DNA of 18,360 bases from contig JACQPW010000091.1 in the NCBI GenBank assembly GCA_016207285.1, forward strand, positions 1 through 18,360, read 5' to 3'. The notes beneath the pieces were generated by a model. It did not search any database and had not been told where the DNA came from. It saw nothing but the letters and a program-made list of their open reading frames with translations. Position 1 is the first letter of the stretch, and each line of letters opens with the position of its first letter. The DNA comes from Candidatus Kerfeldbacteria bacterium. GTDB lineage: Bacteria; Patescibacteriota; Patescibacteriia; UBA9570. The position numbers and the translations under genes were made by a program. This document shows, piece after piece, positions 1 to 7,316 of this stretch.

Positions 1-1864
1 ATTGTAAACCAATGGTAGTGCCGGTGGTGAGGCCATCAAACAGCATTTCATTAAATTCCTCGTCCACTAAACCAGTATAGAGTAGAGACCAACTGTCACC
101 CGCATCAGTGGATTTATAGACGTAGCTGGTACCGGCCGGTCGCCCGGTAGCGGCATAGATGGTGTTGGCATCGGCAGCTGTCACAGAGTGGAAATAGGCA
201 TCACTGGGTAAACCATTAGCGGTGATGTCTTCCCAGGTGACGCCATTATCGGTTGAGCGCAGTAGCTTACCATTTGAATCGCCAATACCGCTGGCAAACA
301 CCGTTTCGCCAACCACTACCACGGATGTGACGGACTGATCTGTGCCCGTGCTGACTTGTTCCCAAGTTGAGCCGTCATATAAGAAGACGCCATGTTGGCT
401 AGTATCATCACTAAATTCATAGCCTGTACCAACGACTACCGTGCCATTATTCAACACGGCGAGATCATTGGCTGGGGCATCCAGCCCAGTGACATCTGAC
501 CAGGTGCTACCACCATCGGTGCTGGTATAGAGGGTACCGTCGCTCCCTTGTTGTTCTGAAAAGGCAGCATAGAGCGTGTCACCATTGGCAACAATGTCTG
601 TAAAGGTACCGGTTAAGCTGTCCGCGCCATCGGCCACTTGCCAGGTAGCGCCACCATCCGTGCTGACAAACAAATTACTTGCACCAGCTATGAGGTGGGT
701 GGTATCAGCCGGATCAATCCAGATACATTCAATATCGGTACTGGCTTGGTCAGGTAGAATGGGATATTCCCAAGTAGGGGAATCACTTAAAAAATTACTG
801 CTGTGCGCTAAACCGCCTTGAGCCGCTAGCCAGACACTTTTCTTATTATCTGATTGGGCAATGTCATTCACCGTCACGCCAAGTAAGCCGTTCGATTTCG
901 CATCCTCTGTCCAGGTCTCCCCACCATCTGTTGAGAGCTGTACACCTGTACCAGAACCAACCACCATCAGATCAGTGTTATTCGGATCAGCTGCCAGTTG
1001 GTTGGCGGTCACCACTAAATTCGTCACCGTGCCGCCAAGATTATCCGTGTATTTATCACCCAAATAGATGCGATCACCGATAATGTTTACTTCTCCAGTA
1101 ATCGGTTCGGCAGTGAGAGTCTGCCACGTGCCATTTGCGCCAGTGGTGGTATAGAGCGCGCCATTCGCTCCGGCGATCACAATAAAATTGCTGTCGGTTG
1201 GCTTCACGCCTACCCAGGCATAGTTGCCCGACTGGCTGGTGGCAGTTACTGTCGCGGTGGCAACATCCAAAACATACAGGGTTCTGGTTTGATCACTGCC
1301 GCTGGCCAGGATATAAAATGTTGAACCATCAGCGTTGCCCACGATACTGCTGGTGGTGACGTCTTCGGCGATTATGATATTGGTAAATGATTCACCTTCA
1401 TCCACACTCACATCAAGGCTGCCATCCCGCACCGGTGCCACTAATACACCATTGGCATACGCCAGCGCCAAATTGAAATCATTCGATTCAGCATCACCCC
1501 GTGAACCAGCTAGTTCAGTCCAGTTTGTTCCACCATCCGTGGTTTTATACAAGCTAATACCGCCGACAACATACGCCGTATCCGGTTCATCCGAAATCAC
1601 CAGAGCATTCACTTTCCCTAAATCGGTACCAGCTACTGGACCTGTCCAGGTTTCGGCCGAATCGGTGGAATGAAAGATACCATTTGAGGATAGGGTAGAA
1701 GCATACAGTCTGCCAGTATCATCAATTCCTAAATCGGTGATATAACCACCGAACAGTTCATAGCTTATCCGGACCGCCTTTTTGGTCTCATTGTTAAACG
1801 CGTCTTCAGCCAGAGTCAGGACTGGCAATACCATCAGGCAGATGGCTAACAATGTTTTTTTCAT
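1..1864 (-). CDS. Exported Asp-box (BNR) repeat protein, partial at the left edge
   Basis: Open reading frame that starts at 1864 with ATG and stays open to the window edge, so at least 621 codons are present and the C-terminus is missing. The N-terminus is a signal peptide (Lys-Lys, a hydrophobic stretch, then LTLAED, likely cleavage near residue 19). The rest is made of repeats with the Asp-box pattern S/T-x-D-x-G-x-x-W, seen near residues 66 (STDSAETW), 108 (TTDGGTNW), 311 (STDGGETW), 401 (STDGGATW), 447 (STDGGSTW), 537 (STDNGVTW) and 585 (STDAGDSW), with degenerate copies between. Such repeats form beta-propellers, as in sialidases, Vps10/sortilin and the photosystem II factor Ycf48. No catalytic residues can be assigned, so a binding or scaffold role outside the membrane is more likely than an enzyme. 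It lies downstream of the 1940-3415 gene but has its own promoter. Confidence 0.85.
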   Translation of the reverse strand, partial: MKKTLLAICLMVLPVLTLAEDAFNNETKKAVRISYELFGGYITDLGIDDTGRLYASTLSSNGIFHSTDSAETWTGPVAGTDLGKVNALVISDEPDTAYVVGGISLYKTTDGGTNWTELAGSRGDAESNDFNLALAYANGVLVAPVRDGSLDVSVDEGESFTNIIIAEDVTTSSIVGNADGSTFYILASGSDQTRTLYVLDVATATVTATSQSGNYAWVGVKPTDSNFIVIAGANGALYTTTGANGTWQTLTAEPITGEVNIIGDRIYLGDKYTDNLGGTVTNLVVTANQLAADPNNTDLMVVGSGTGVQLSTDGGETWTEDAKSNGLLGVTVNDIAQSDNKKSVWLAAQGGLAHSSNFLSDSPTWEYPILPDQASTDIECIWIDPADTTHLIAGASNLFVSTDGGATWQVADGADSLTGTFTDIVANGDTLYAAFSEQQGSDGTLYTSTDGGSTWSDVTGLDAPANDLAVLNNGTVVVGTGYEFSDDTSQHGVFLYDGSTWEQVSTGTDQSVTSVVVVGETVFASGIGDSNGKLLRSTDNGVTWEDITANGLPSDAYFHSVTAADANTIYAATGRPAGTSYVYKSTDAGDSWSLLYTGLVDEEFNEMLFDGLTTGTTIGLQ

Positions 1865-1893
1865 AGGTTTATTTAGTATTAATGATACTGAAT

Positions 1894-1902
1894 AGTATAC
1901 CA
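1894..1902 (-). promoter_or_regulatory. Extended -10 promoter of the Asp-box protein gene
   Basis: On the minus strand TGG directly precedes TATACT (1902 down to 1894), an extended -10 element. The ATG is 29 bases further on, so this transcript would have a leader of about 22 bases. A second weaker hexamer, AATACT (1880-1875), sits 10 bases before the ATG. No Shine-Dalgarno sequence is seen. Confidence 0.5.
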
Positions 1903-1939
1903 TATCTGTCATCAGCCGAGTGATCTATTGTCATAAACA

Positions 1940-3415
1940 CTACCGTGCGCTATATTTTTTCGCCACCAACACAATCACAATGATCACAACGATCATCAAG
2001 CCAAAAGTCACTAAACCAACCAACAATATCACACTCAGACCAAGCCAGTTTTGTGTATTGGTTTCCGTCGGATCGAACGTTAACTGATCACCAGAATTAT
2101 TGGTGTCAATAACGGGTGGCTCGACATCAGTCAATGGTTGGCTGGAAACCTCTTGTGCGTCATTATCGAATAACTGCGGCTGATTGACTCCTTCTTCCCA
2201 ACCCAGAATCAACTGGTCTCCGGCATTTACCGTGACCGTGTCAAAAACTACAGCTTCACCTTCACCTATACCTGCATACACGTGCACATCACCGGATCCA
2301 GTAGCTGTCATGGCGACACCATAGGTATCATCCGGTAAATTGTAATCCGTATAATAGGTACCATCAACTTGCTCGGTAACGTACCCTTCAATAGTACTAC
2401 CGTAATCATTGACAAATGATCCGTCACTATACACACCAACTGATTGGGTTGAACCGATCACAACCACATCTACTGGTGAGCGGACAGCCAGCCGTCGTCC
2501 CCCGTTAGAACGATTACGGGGTTGACGTGAGCCAGCTGTGTAGACATCATCGTATTCCCAAGTGCCATCACTATTAGGTGTCGTTGGAAATATTCCAAGA
2601 TTGGAATCAATTGGGGTTATTATATTTCCAGTTGAACCAGTTGGTGATAATAAAAACATCCCATCCCATTCGTTTATTGTATACAGCCGTGGCGTCTGCT
2701 CTGGCCAAGGATCAAACACAATGCCGGTTGAGCGCCAGTCGGTACCCTGTGGGTAAATCACTACTGCTTGATGAGCGCCTTTCGTAATTTGAATTGGTCC
2801 AAAGTCAAAACCATCGAGCAAGGCTTGGTCAGTAGTATTGGCACTAAAATAGATCGATAGTAGCCACTTGAGCACTTGATCCTGGTAACCACCGCAGGCT
2901 GTTGCATTGGCACCGTAGACCAGATTGTTCATTTGACCAGGAGAAAACAAGTGTTCGTATGGCCCTGGTACACCATAGCCATACACCCCGCGCGGAATAG
3001 TATCGCGGTAACGTCGTATCAGTTCATTAAATTGGGCTTGTCGTTCAGTGGGAACGTATGGCAAGACGTTTGCTAATTCGTCATCACTGGCTGTTAAGGT
3101 TGGTACCTCATCACTAACCGTTGCATTAGTTACGTTAGGAGTGGTGGCTTCAACGCTATTAGTATTGGGTTGCCCAACTGAACAACTTTCTAATAAACCA
3201 ATTTCTTTATAGGTAGCGGTATCGAACCCAACATCACAAATACATTCCAGGGTATAGTTGCGATGAGAATTGGCTGGACAATCGGTTTGTTCACAAGCAA
3301 TAGTTTCACGTGACCAGTAAAATCCGTCTGGGCATTCATAAGCAGCGTGGGCGGACTGAATAGTAGGTAGCCATACCAATCCAACCAGTAATAATTTAAG
3401 AACAAATTTAACCAT
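1940..3415 (-). CDS. Exported, C-terminally membrane-anchored protein with a possible Cys-His-Asp hydrolase triad
   Basis: I place the start at ATG 3415 (491 aa) rather than the longer frame from 3460, because 3415 begins directly with a signal peptide (MVKFVLKLLL..., cleavage near SAHA-A) and a -10 box lies inside the longer version. After the signal come a cysteine-rich segment of about 50 residues with eight Cys, including an EGF-like CICDVGF, and then a Thr/Asn/Ser-rich linker. A globular region has ACGGYQ (Cys174), GAHQAVV (His215) and VFDPWP (Asp235). This order and context resemble transglutaminase-like or papain-fold cysteine hydrolases, but the family is not certain. Beta-rich sequence follows, and the protein ends in one membrane helix (about 459-485) and a basic tail AKKYSAR. 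It is divergent from the HEXXH protein at 3480 and shares its 64-bp promoter region. Function unknown; the enzyme idea is inference from the triad. Confidence 0.8.
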   Translation of the reverse strand: MVKFVLKLLLVGLVWLPTIQSAHAAYECPDGFYWSRETIACEQTDCPANSHRNYTLECICDVGFDTATYKEIGLLESCSVGQPNTNSVEATTPNVTNATVSDEVPTLTASDDELANVLPYVPTERQAQFNELIRRYRDTIPRGVYGYGVPGPYEHLFSPGQMNNLVYGANATACGGYQDQVLKWLLSIYFSANTTDQALLDGFDFGPIQITKGAHQAVVIYPQGTDWRSTGIVFDPWPEQTPRLYTINEWDGMFLLSPTGSTGNIITPIDSNLGIFPTTPNSDGTWEYDDVYTAGSRQPRNRSNGGRRLAVRSPVDVVVIGSTQSVGVYSDGSFVNDYGSTIEGYVTEQVDGTYYTDYNLPDDTYGVAMTATGSGDVHVYAGIGEGEAVVFDTVTVNAGDQLILGWEEGVNQPQLFDNDAQEVSSQPLTDVEPPVIDTNNSGDQLTFDPTETNTQNWLGLSVILLVGLVTFGLMIVVIIVIVLVAKKYSAR

Positions 3416-3425
3416 ACAGACATTC

Positions 3426-3434
3426 AGTATAGCA
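3426..3434 (-). promoter_or_regulatory. Extended -10 promoter for the 3415 gene
   Basis: Minus-strand TGC followed by TATACT (hexamer 3431-3426), an extended -10 element. Ten bases separate it from the ATG at 3415, which predicts a leader of only 3-4 bases. It lies back to back with the promoter of the plus-strand gene at 3480. Confidence 0.6.
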
Positions 3435-3443
3435 TAATGGAGG

Positions 3444-3473
3444 TTGTGTGGGATACACACGTAATGTTATACT
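3444..3473 (+). promoter_or_regulatory. Promoter for the HEXXH protein; leaderless start predicted
   Basis: TTGTGT (3444-3449), an 18-base spacer and TATACT (3468-3473) preceded by TGT, so both a -35-like box and an extended -10. Six bases separate the -10 from the ATG at 3480, which puts the expected transcription start on the A of the start codon. Confidence 0.65.
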
Positions 3474-3479
3474 GTTGAT

Positions 3480-4670
3480 ATGAAACCATACGTACTTCCT
3501 TTGCTCATGCAAACTATGAGTTGCGGCGTGGACGAAAATGAACCGCCGGTAGTGGTTAGCCACCCTATGGAAGCTACTGCACCTGTTCGTGAATCTGTGA
3601 CACCAGTGCCTGACTTACAGAATGAATCGCTTCGTCCCGTTTATCCCGGAGCGAAGGACAGTGACGGCATGGTGAGAGGATTGAATCCGCGTGAGCGCAG
3701 GGAGGCCAAGGCGGTCATTGAGCGCGCCCGGTTCTTGACGCCGTATGCGGTTCAATTAGCCAACGACAGTGTCTTGGCTAAACCACAGTCAGAGTATACA
3801 GGTGAGGAGCTAGACGTCTTGTACGGGCAATTCATTGATAAAGCGGAGCAGGCTGTACAGAATGGTAGGTTATTAGTTGAACCGGCACTAGCCAGCCAAG
3901 CTGCTGATGGTCTGAATCGCAGCGTGATTATAGAAGAAGAATTCATCGGTGATGATGGGAATATCGCGTCTCATGTTAAAGAGCAGTATAGTGTCTATAC
4001 CTTTGGAGATGATGTTAATACTTGGAATGTGGGTATCGTGATCCATGAAGTAGCCCACGATACATTTCCATTAGCACACACCATTGGTATGCCAATGCCT
4101 TCCGAAGAGCGCGGTCAGCACATTTTGAAAACCAATGACCAAGTGTATGGAGTCAGCGAGTTATTTTCCGTACTCGATGCCCCACTGTCTTTCGTGCATC
4201 AAACCATCGCAGAAGCCAGAAGCGGCCAAGTGGATCCGCAGAAAACATTGATGGACCTTACCTTAATGAAAGATGCACCGGATGCAGAATGGAGTCGTAT
4301 GTTTTTAGATGGAGTGTATACTAGTTATCAGGGATTTTTACCGGATGTGGAAATCACTCGAGAAGAGCTGGAGATGATTTACGCTGATCCTCAGTATCGT
4401 GAATACTATCGAGATCAAATGAATGAAGAGATTGACGAGTTTGCTGCCGAGGTGAACATGACTGAAGCGGAATTGGGTGAATTACAGCAGCGCTATCAAA
4501 TAGATGAAACCAGCGATGAGTTTTGGGGGTCAATGTTTATGACGGTCACTGTGGCGGACGGAAGACCGGACGCAGAAATCGCTGCTGAACACGAGCGTCA
4601 GAGACAAAAGCATTTGAAACGAATAGACACCGTTAACGCAGCTGTGCGTCGCACCCGAGATTGGAAATAG
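3480..4670 (+). CDS. Putative HEXXH zinc metalloprotease, probably exported
   Basis: 396 aa. The clearest signal is IVIHEVAHDTF at about residues 186-196: HEVAH (189-193) matches the HEXXH zinc-binding motif with the glutamate base, embedded in hydrophobic residues as in metallopeptidases. A third zinc ligand is not certain; Glu227 in YGVSELF, 34 residues downstream, would fit the gluzincin arrangement. The N-terminus is short and hydrophobic, and its TMSC (Cys15) could be a weak lipobox, so a lipoprotein is possible but not secure. Residues 20-60 are Pro/Glu-rich like a linker. The C-terminal half is highly charged and alpha-helical, with an acidic stretch at about 320-360. I recognise no named family. 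It is divergent from the Cys-His-Asp protein and followed by a CapA-like gene with its own promoter. Confidence 0.75.
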   Translation: MKPYVLPLLMQTMSCGVDENEPPVVVSHPMEATAPVRESVTPVPDLQNESLRPVYPGAKDSDGMVRGLNPRERREAKAVIERARFLTPYAVQLANDSVLAKPQSEYTGEELDVLYGQFIDKAEQAVQNGRLLVEPALASQAADGLNRSVIIEEEFIGDDGNIASHVKEQYSVYTFGDDVNTWNVGIVIHEVAHDTFPLAHTIGMPMPSEERGQHILKTNDQVYGVSELFSVLDAPLSFVHQTIAEARSGQVDPQKTLMDLTLMKDAPDAEWSRMFLDGVYTSYQGFLPDVEITREELEMIYADPQYREYYRDQMNEEIDEFAAEVNMTEAELGELQQRYQIDETSDEFWGSMFMTVTVADGRPDAEIAAEHERQRQKHLKRIDTVNAAVRRTRDWK

Positions 4671-4682
4671 TTCAGACAGTTA

Positions 4683-4691
4683 TGGTATAGT
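4683..4691 (+). promoter_or_regulatory. Extended -10 promoter of the CapA-like gene; leaderless start predicted
   Basis: TGG directly followed by TATAGT (4686-4691). Six bases separate it from the ATG at 4698, so transcription should begin at the start codon. A weak -35-like TTGGAA (4661-4666) overlaps the end of the upstream gene. Confidence 0.6.
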
Positions 4692-4697
4692 TACTAC

Positions 4698-5912
4698 ATG
4701 AAAAAATATGGTAGGGCGCTTATTGTAGTAAGCATCTTTATGTTGATGTCATTAAGAACGGACGGAGCCCCAACCATTAAAAAAATTCGGGATGTCAGTT
4801 TCACAGACATTACCCATGACCAAGTGACGGTACAGTGGACGCCGCCAGCTGGTTCGAATCTGCGGTATCGCGTATGGTTAAAGGATACGTCTGGGAATAC
4901 GTTAGCCAAACGTCGTACTCAGCAGACGTCAATAGTGCTGACGCATTTGTATCCAGAAACCAAATATTACATTAAAGTGCGTGCTGTTCGGTCCTCACAT
5001 GTTACAGGTAAGTGGTCGATTGCCCAATCATTCACCACTGTCGCCAAACCACCGGTCATGACTACAGCGATTTTTGCTGGTGATGTCATGTTGTCGCGCC
5101 ATGTTGCTCGAGCGACAGAGTCCACCGGAAATATGGCTGCTCCATTCGCCAACATTGCCGACGAATTCAAGCAGAACGATTTAGCTTTTATTAATTTGGA
5201 GGCGCCATTTAAGGAATATGGGCCATGGGACGTACCGGATGAAGCCATGACGTTTAAGGTCAATCCGCGCATGCTGGAGGGATTGCAATTAGCCGGTATT
5301 GATCTAGTGTCGCTGGCCAATAATCATATCTATAATGCCGGACAAGCAGGGGTGGATTATACGAAGCAGTACCTAGTGGATAGTGGAATTGCCTATTGCC
5401 TGGAGCATTGGGATATTCGAGAGGTGAACGGGTTACAGTTTGCTTTCTTGTGCTATTCATATGATCTCAATTTGGATACGAACAAGCTGATCGCTGATAT
5501 TCAGGAGGTGCAGGATCAAGGCGCTGATGTGATTATTGTATCAATGCACAATGGTGCGGAGTATACGGAAACCATCAGTAGTTCCCAGTCGAATTTTGCT
5601 CATACGGCTATTGATTACGGTGCTGACCTTGTGATTGGTCATCACCCACATGTGGTACAGCGGATGGAGGAGTATCAGGGAAAATATATTTTTTACTCGC
5701 TGGGTAATTTGATTTTTGACCAGGATTGGTCATGGCCAACTCAATTAGGCGCGGTTGTAAAAGTGACCTGGGAAGATGATCAGGTCAAAAAGATCGAATT
5801 CAAGCCGATTAAGATTGATGCTGATTTTCAACCCCGCTTCATGGATTTTGAAGAGGGGAAAGAAGTGCTCGGTAGATTACAAGTCAGTAATTATGAGCTG
5901 ATGGTAGACTAG
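4698..5912 (+). CDS. Exported FnIII-CapA fusion protein (calcineurin-like metallophosphatase fold)
   Basis: 404 aa. A signal peptide (about 1-24) is followed by a fibronectin type III domain (about 30-115; Trp47 in VQWTPP, YPETKYY, ARG-like VRAV). From about 121 the protein is a CapA-family domain (poly-gamma-glutamate capsule protein CapA): GDVMLSR (128-134), NLEAP (166-170), LANNHIYN (206-213), SMHNG (282-286), GHHPHVVQ (314-321) and YSLGNLIFD (333-341). These are the conserved metal-binding and fold motifs of the family, which is related to calcineurin-like phosphoesterases. The CapA part spans roughly 280 residues, near the usual domain length. The neighbouring genes also encode exported proteins, and no other capsule genes (CapB, CapC) are present, so the substrate may not be poly-gamma-glutamate. 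The FnIII domain may attach it to polymer or another cell. Confidence 0.9.
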   Translation: MKKYGRALIVVSIFMLMSLRTDGAPTIKKIRDVSFTDITHDQVTVQWTPPAGSNLRYRVWLKDTSGNTLAKRRTQQTSIVLTHLYPETKYYIKVRAVRSSHVTGKWSIAQSFTTVAKPPVMTTAIFAGDVMLSRHVARATESTGNMAAPFANIADEFKQNDLAFINLEAPFKEYGPWDVPDEAMTFKVNPRMLEGLQLAGIDLVSLANNHIYNAGQAGVDYTKQYLVDSGIAYCLEHWDIREVNGLQFAFLCYSYDLNLDTNKLIADIQEVQDQGADVIIVSMHNGAEYTETISSSQSNFAHTAIDYGADLVIGHHPHVVQRMEEYQGKYIFYSLGNLIFDQDWSWPTQLGAVVKVTWEDDQVKKIEFKPIKIDADFQPRFMDFEEGKEVLGRLQVSNYELMVD

Positions 5913-5960
5913 ATATTTCTCTGAAGTTATCGATTCAATCGTTCTATAGAGAGGCGGGAG

Positions 5961-6647
5961 TTAGTGGACAGGGTGGGAACTTTTATCCTCAAAAATTCTA
6001 GGCTGCAAAAAATCACTATTATCGATAATTATGTCCGCGTGTAGCTTAGGTTGAACTGCGGATTCATATATTTCGGCAGCGGCATGGTAACGTTTTAAAT
6101 ATTTATCCTCAGCTACTGCTTCACCACCTAACATAGCTGCATCTCGCATAATGCCTCTGGTTCGAGCAATAGTATACGGAACACTAAGATAGATTTTATA
6201 ATCCCAATGCGGTAGGTAAATAGGTTTGAATACGTAGGCTCCATCTACAACAAGAATTGTATTAGATTGAATAGGTATTGTAACTTCATCAACAGACTGA
6301 TCTGTTTCAAGATCATGAATAGTAGGAATGTAGCTGGCTTTGGATTGCTGAGAGCGCACTAATACATTTTCCACAAAGGCTGCTTCGTTATAAGCGTCTT
6401 CATAGTATCCTTGTGCAGAATCTCTGCCTTGTTCATAACGTTTTGTTTTAGGGTTATGATATCCATCAATAGTGACATGAACTGCCTTGTAACCATGGCT
6501 GTTCAGATAATCCACTAATTGAACAGAAAAAGTAGTTTTACCGCTCCCTTCAATGCCATTCACGGCTACGCGTAGTGGAGAATTTCGATGGTTTTGCAAC
6601 GTTTCTATTTGTTTAGCGAGTAACTCCAATAATTCATTAGCTTTCAT
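5961..6647 (-). CDS. Uridine kinase-like P-loop nucleoside/phosphoribulokinase family protein
   Basis: 228 aa, close to the usual length of uridine kinases. The Walker A loop is GIEGSGKTTF (31-40), preceded by the beta strand LRVAVN. TIDGYH (59-64) corresponds to the substrate-binding D-G/D-F-Y/H region of the uridine kinase/phosphoribulokinase family. ILVVDGAYVF matches the family's VEGI strand. YLKRYHAAAEIY resembles the conserved R-Y segment before the C-terminus. It probably phosphorylates a nucleoside, perhaps uridine or cytidine, for salvage, but the substrate cannot be read from sequence. The start overlaps the stop of the GNAT gene by four bases (ATGA), so the two are translationally coupled and made from one mRNA. 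It converges on the CapA-like gene with 48 bases between. Confidence 0.8.
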   Translation of the reverse strand: MKANELLELLAKQIETLQNHRNSPLRVAVNGIEGSGKTTFSVQLVDYLNSHGYKAVHVTIDGYHNPKTKRYEQGRDSAQGYYEDAYNEAAFVENVLVRSQQSKASYIPTIHDLETDQSVDEVTIPIQSNTILVVDGAYVFKPIYLPHWDYKIYLSVPYTIARTRGIMRDAAMLGGEAVAEDKYLKRYHAAAEIYESAVQPKLHADIIIDNSDFLQPRIFEDKSSHPVH

Positions 6648-7117
6648 AGATTCTTACTCATCACAAAATTTGTACCGTGCTCTTCCGATGTAGTCATCTT
6701 CACATCTTGATAACCTAAGTTTTTATACCAGTCATGTGCGGTGACACTGGCAGGTACTACTACGCTACTATAGCCGTCCTGTTTGGCGACACCCTCAATA
6801 TACTTCATCAATTGAGTCCCGATGCCTTGGTGATGCCTTGTTGGGTCTACAAACACAGTGAAAATTGTATCCTTAATTAAACTAATTGTGCCAACAATTT
6901 GCTCAGCATTTATTGCTACAAACATTTTACGTTTTGCTGAGAATTCTTTGATACGTTCGGGTGTAAACTTCTCACACATCTTTTCTATAATAGCAGGTTT
7001 GTAATCTTTGCTATTTACTTGGCGCAGTGCAGCCTGAATCATAGCTGATAAAACCGTTTCGTCACCTGATTGGTAAGACCTAATCGAAATGCTATCTTTA
7101 TCACGTTGGCTAAACAT
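6644..7117 (-). CDS. GNAT-family N-acetyltransferase
   Basis: 157 aa, typical of single-domain GNAT enzymes. The acetyl-CoA motif A is VDPTRHHQGIGTQLM (90-104), with the pyrophosphate-binding Q-x-x-G-I-G-T turn. It is followed by the motif B region VVVPASVTAHDWYKNLGY, whose FYxxxGF-like WYKNLGYQ ending is characteristic. The substrate is unknown. The start at 7117 is chosen because a -10 box lies just upstream. It is the first gene of an operon with the kinase at 5961-6647. The TGA stop shows UGA is not recoded. Confidence 0.85.
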   Translation of the reverse strand: MFSQRDKDSISIRSYQSGDETVLSAMIQAALRQVNSKDYKPAIIEKMCEKFTPERIKEFSAKRKMFVAINAEQIVGTISLIKDTIFTVFVDPTRHHQGIGTQLMKYIEGVAKQDGYSSVVVPASVTAHDWYKNLGYQDVKMTTSEEHGTNFVMSKNL

Positions 7118-7124
7118 AATACAT

Positions 7125-7130
7125 AGTATA
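7125..7130 (-). promoter_or_regulatory. -10 box of the GNAT-kinase operon; leaderless start predicted
   Basis: TATACT on the minus strand, seven bases before the ATG at 7117. The preceding bases are TAG, so it is not an extended -10. The -10/-35 spacer contains the T-tract and part of the stem of the tRNA terminator, so the two signals are packed into the same DNA. Confidence 0.5.
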
Positions 7131-7132
7131 CT

Positions 7133-7156
7133 AAAAAATCTGTCTTAACGACAGAA
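7133..7156 (-). terminator. Rho-independent terminator of tRNA-Asp
   Basis: Read on the minus strand: stem TCTGTC (7155-7150), loop GTTAA, stem GACAGA (7144-7139), then six T (7138-7133). It lies 58 bases downstream of the tRNA and directly abuts the -10 box of the next gene. Confidence 0.8.
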
Positions 7157-7170
7157 CTTTTAGTCTCGTG

Positions 7171-7184
7171 TGCGGGCTTGCCCG
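7171..7184. repeat. Perfect inverted repeat between tRNA-Asp and its terminator
   Basis: GCGGGC-TT-GCCCGC forms a perfect hairpin in the transcribed trailer of tRNA-Asp. It could serve as a processing or stability signal for the precursor; no function is shown. Confidence 0.4.
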
Positions 7185-7213
7185 CCGGAGTTGAAACGAA
7201 GTGAAAACGTAGG

Positions 7214-7287
7214 CGGGAGTGAAGGGACTCGGACCCTCGACCTTCGCAGTGACAGCGCGACGCTCTAACCAGCTGAGCTACACCCCC
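7214..7287 (-). tRNA. tRNA-Asp (anticodon GTC)
   Basis: A complete cloverleaf of 74 bases including the discriminator. The acceptor stem GGGGGTG pairs with CACTCCC (one G-U), the D-stem is GCTC/GAGC with loop AGCTGGTTA, and the anticodon stem is TCGCG/TGCGA with loop CTGTCAC, giving anticodon GTC. The variable region is AGGTC and the T-stem is GAGGG/CCCTT. The discriminator is G73, as expected for aspartate identity. CCA is not encoded (GCC follows the acceptor). The T-loop reads TCCGAGT instead of the usual TTCGAGT, so the base at 55, normally converted to pseudouridine, is C. Confidence 0.93.
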
Positions 7288-7316
7288 GTGGCGTTTCGCT
7301 TTGCGAACCGCACGGG
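7285..7316 (-). repeat. Long imperfect hairpin overlapping the 5' end of tRNA-Asp
   Basis: CACGGG (7311-7316) pairs with CCCGTG (7285-7290); inside it, after one bulge and one mismatch, TTCGC pairs with GCGAA around a three-base loop, about 13 pairs in total. The first three bases of the mature tRNA (7287-7285) form part of the outer stem, so the precursor could fold this way in competition with the tRNA acceptor stem. Confidence 0.45.

Noticed and set aside
576..1673. Three plus-strand frames (576-821, 861-1067, 1335-1673)
   Set aside because: They lie opposite the continuous Asp-box protein frame, have no recognisable domain and no promoter of the form seen at real genes.
3416..3460. N-terminal extension of the 1940-3415 protein
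   Set aside because: It would place the -10 box inside the gene and put 15 extra residues ahead of a clear signal peptide.
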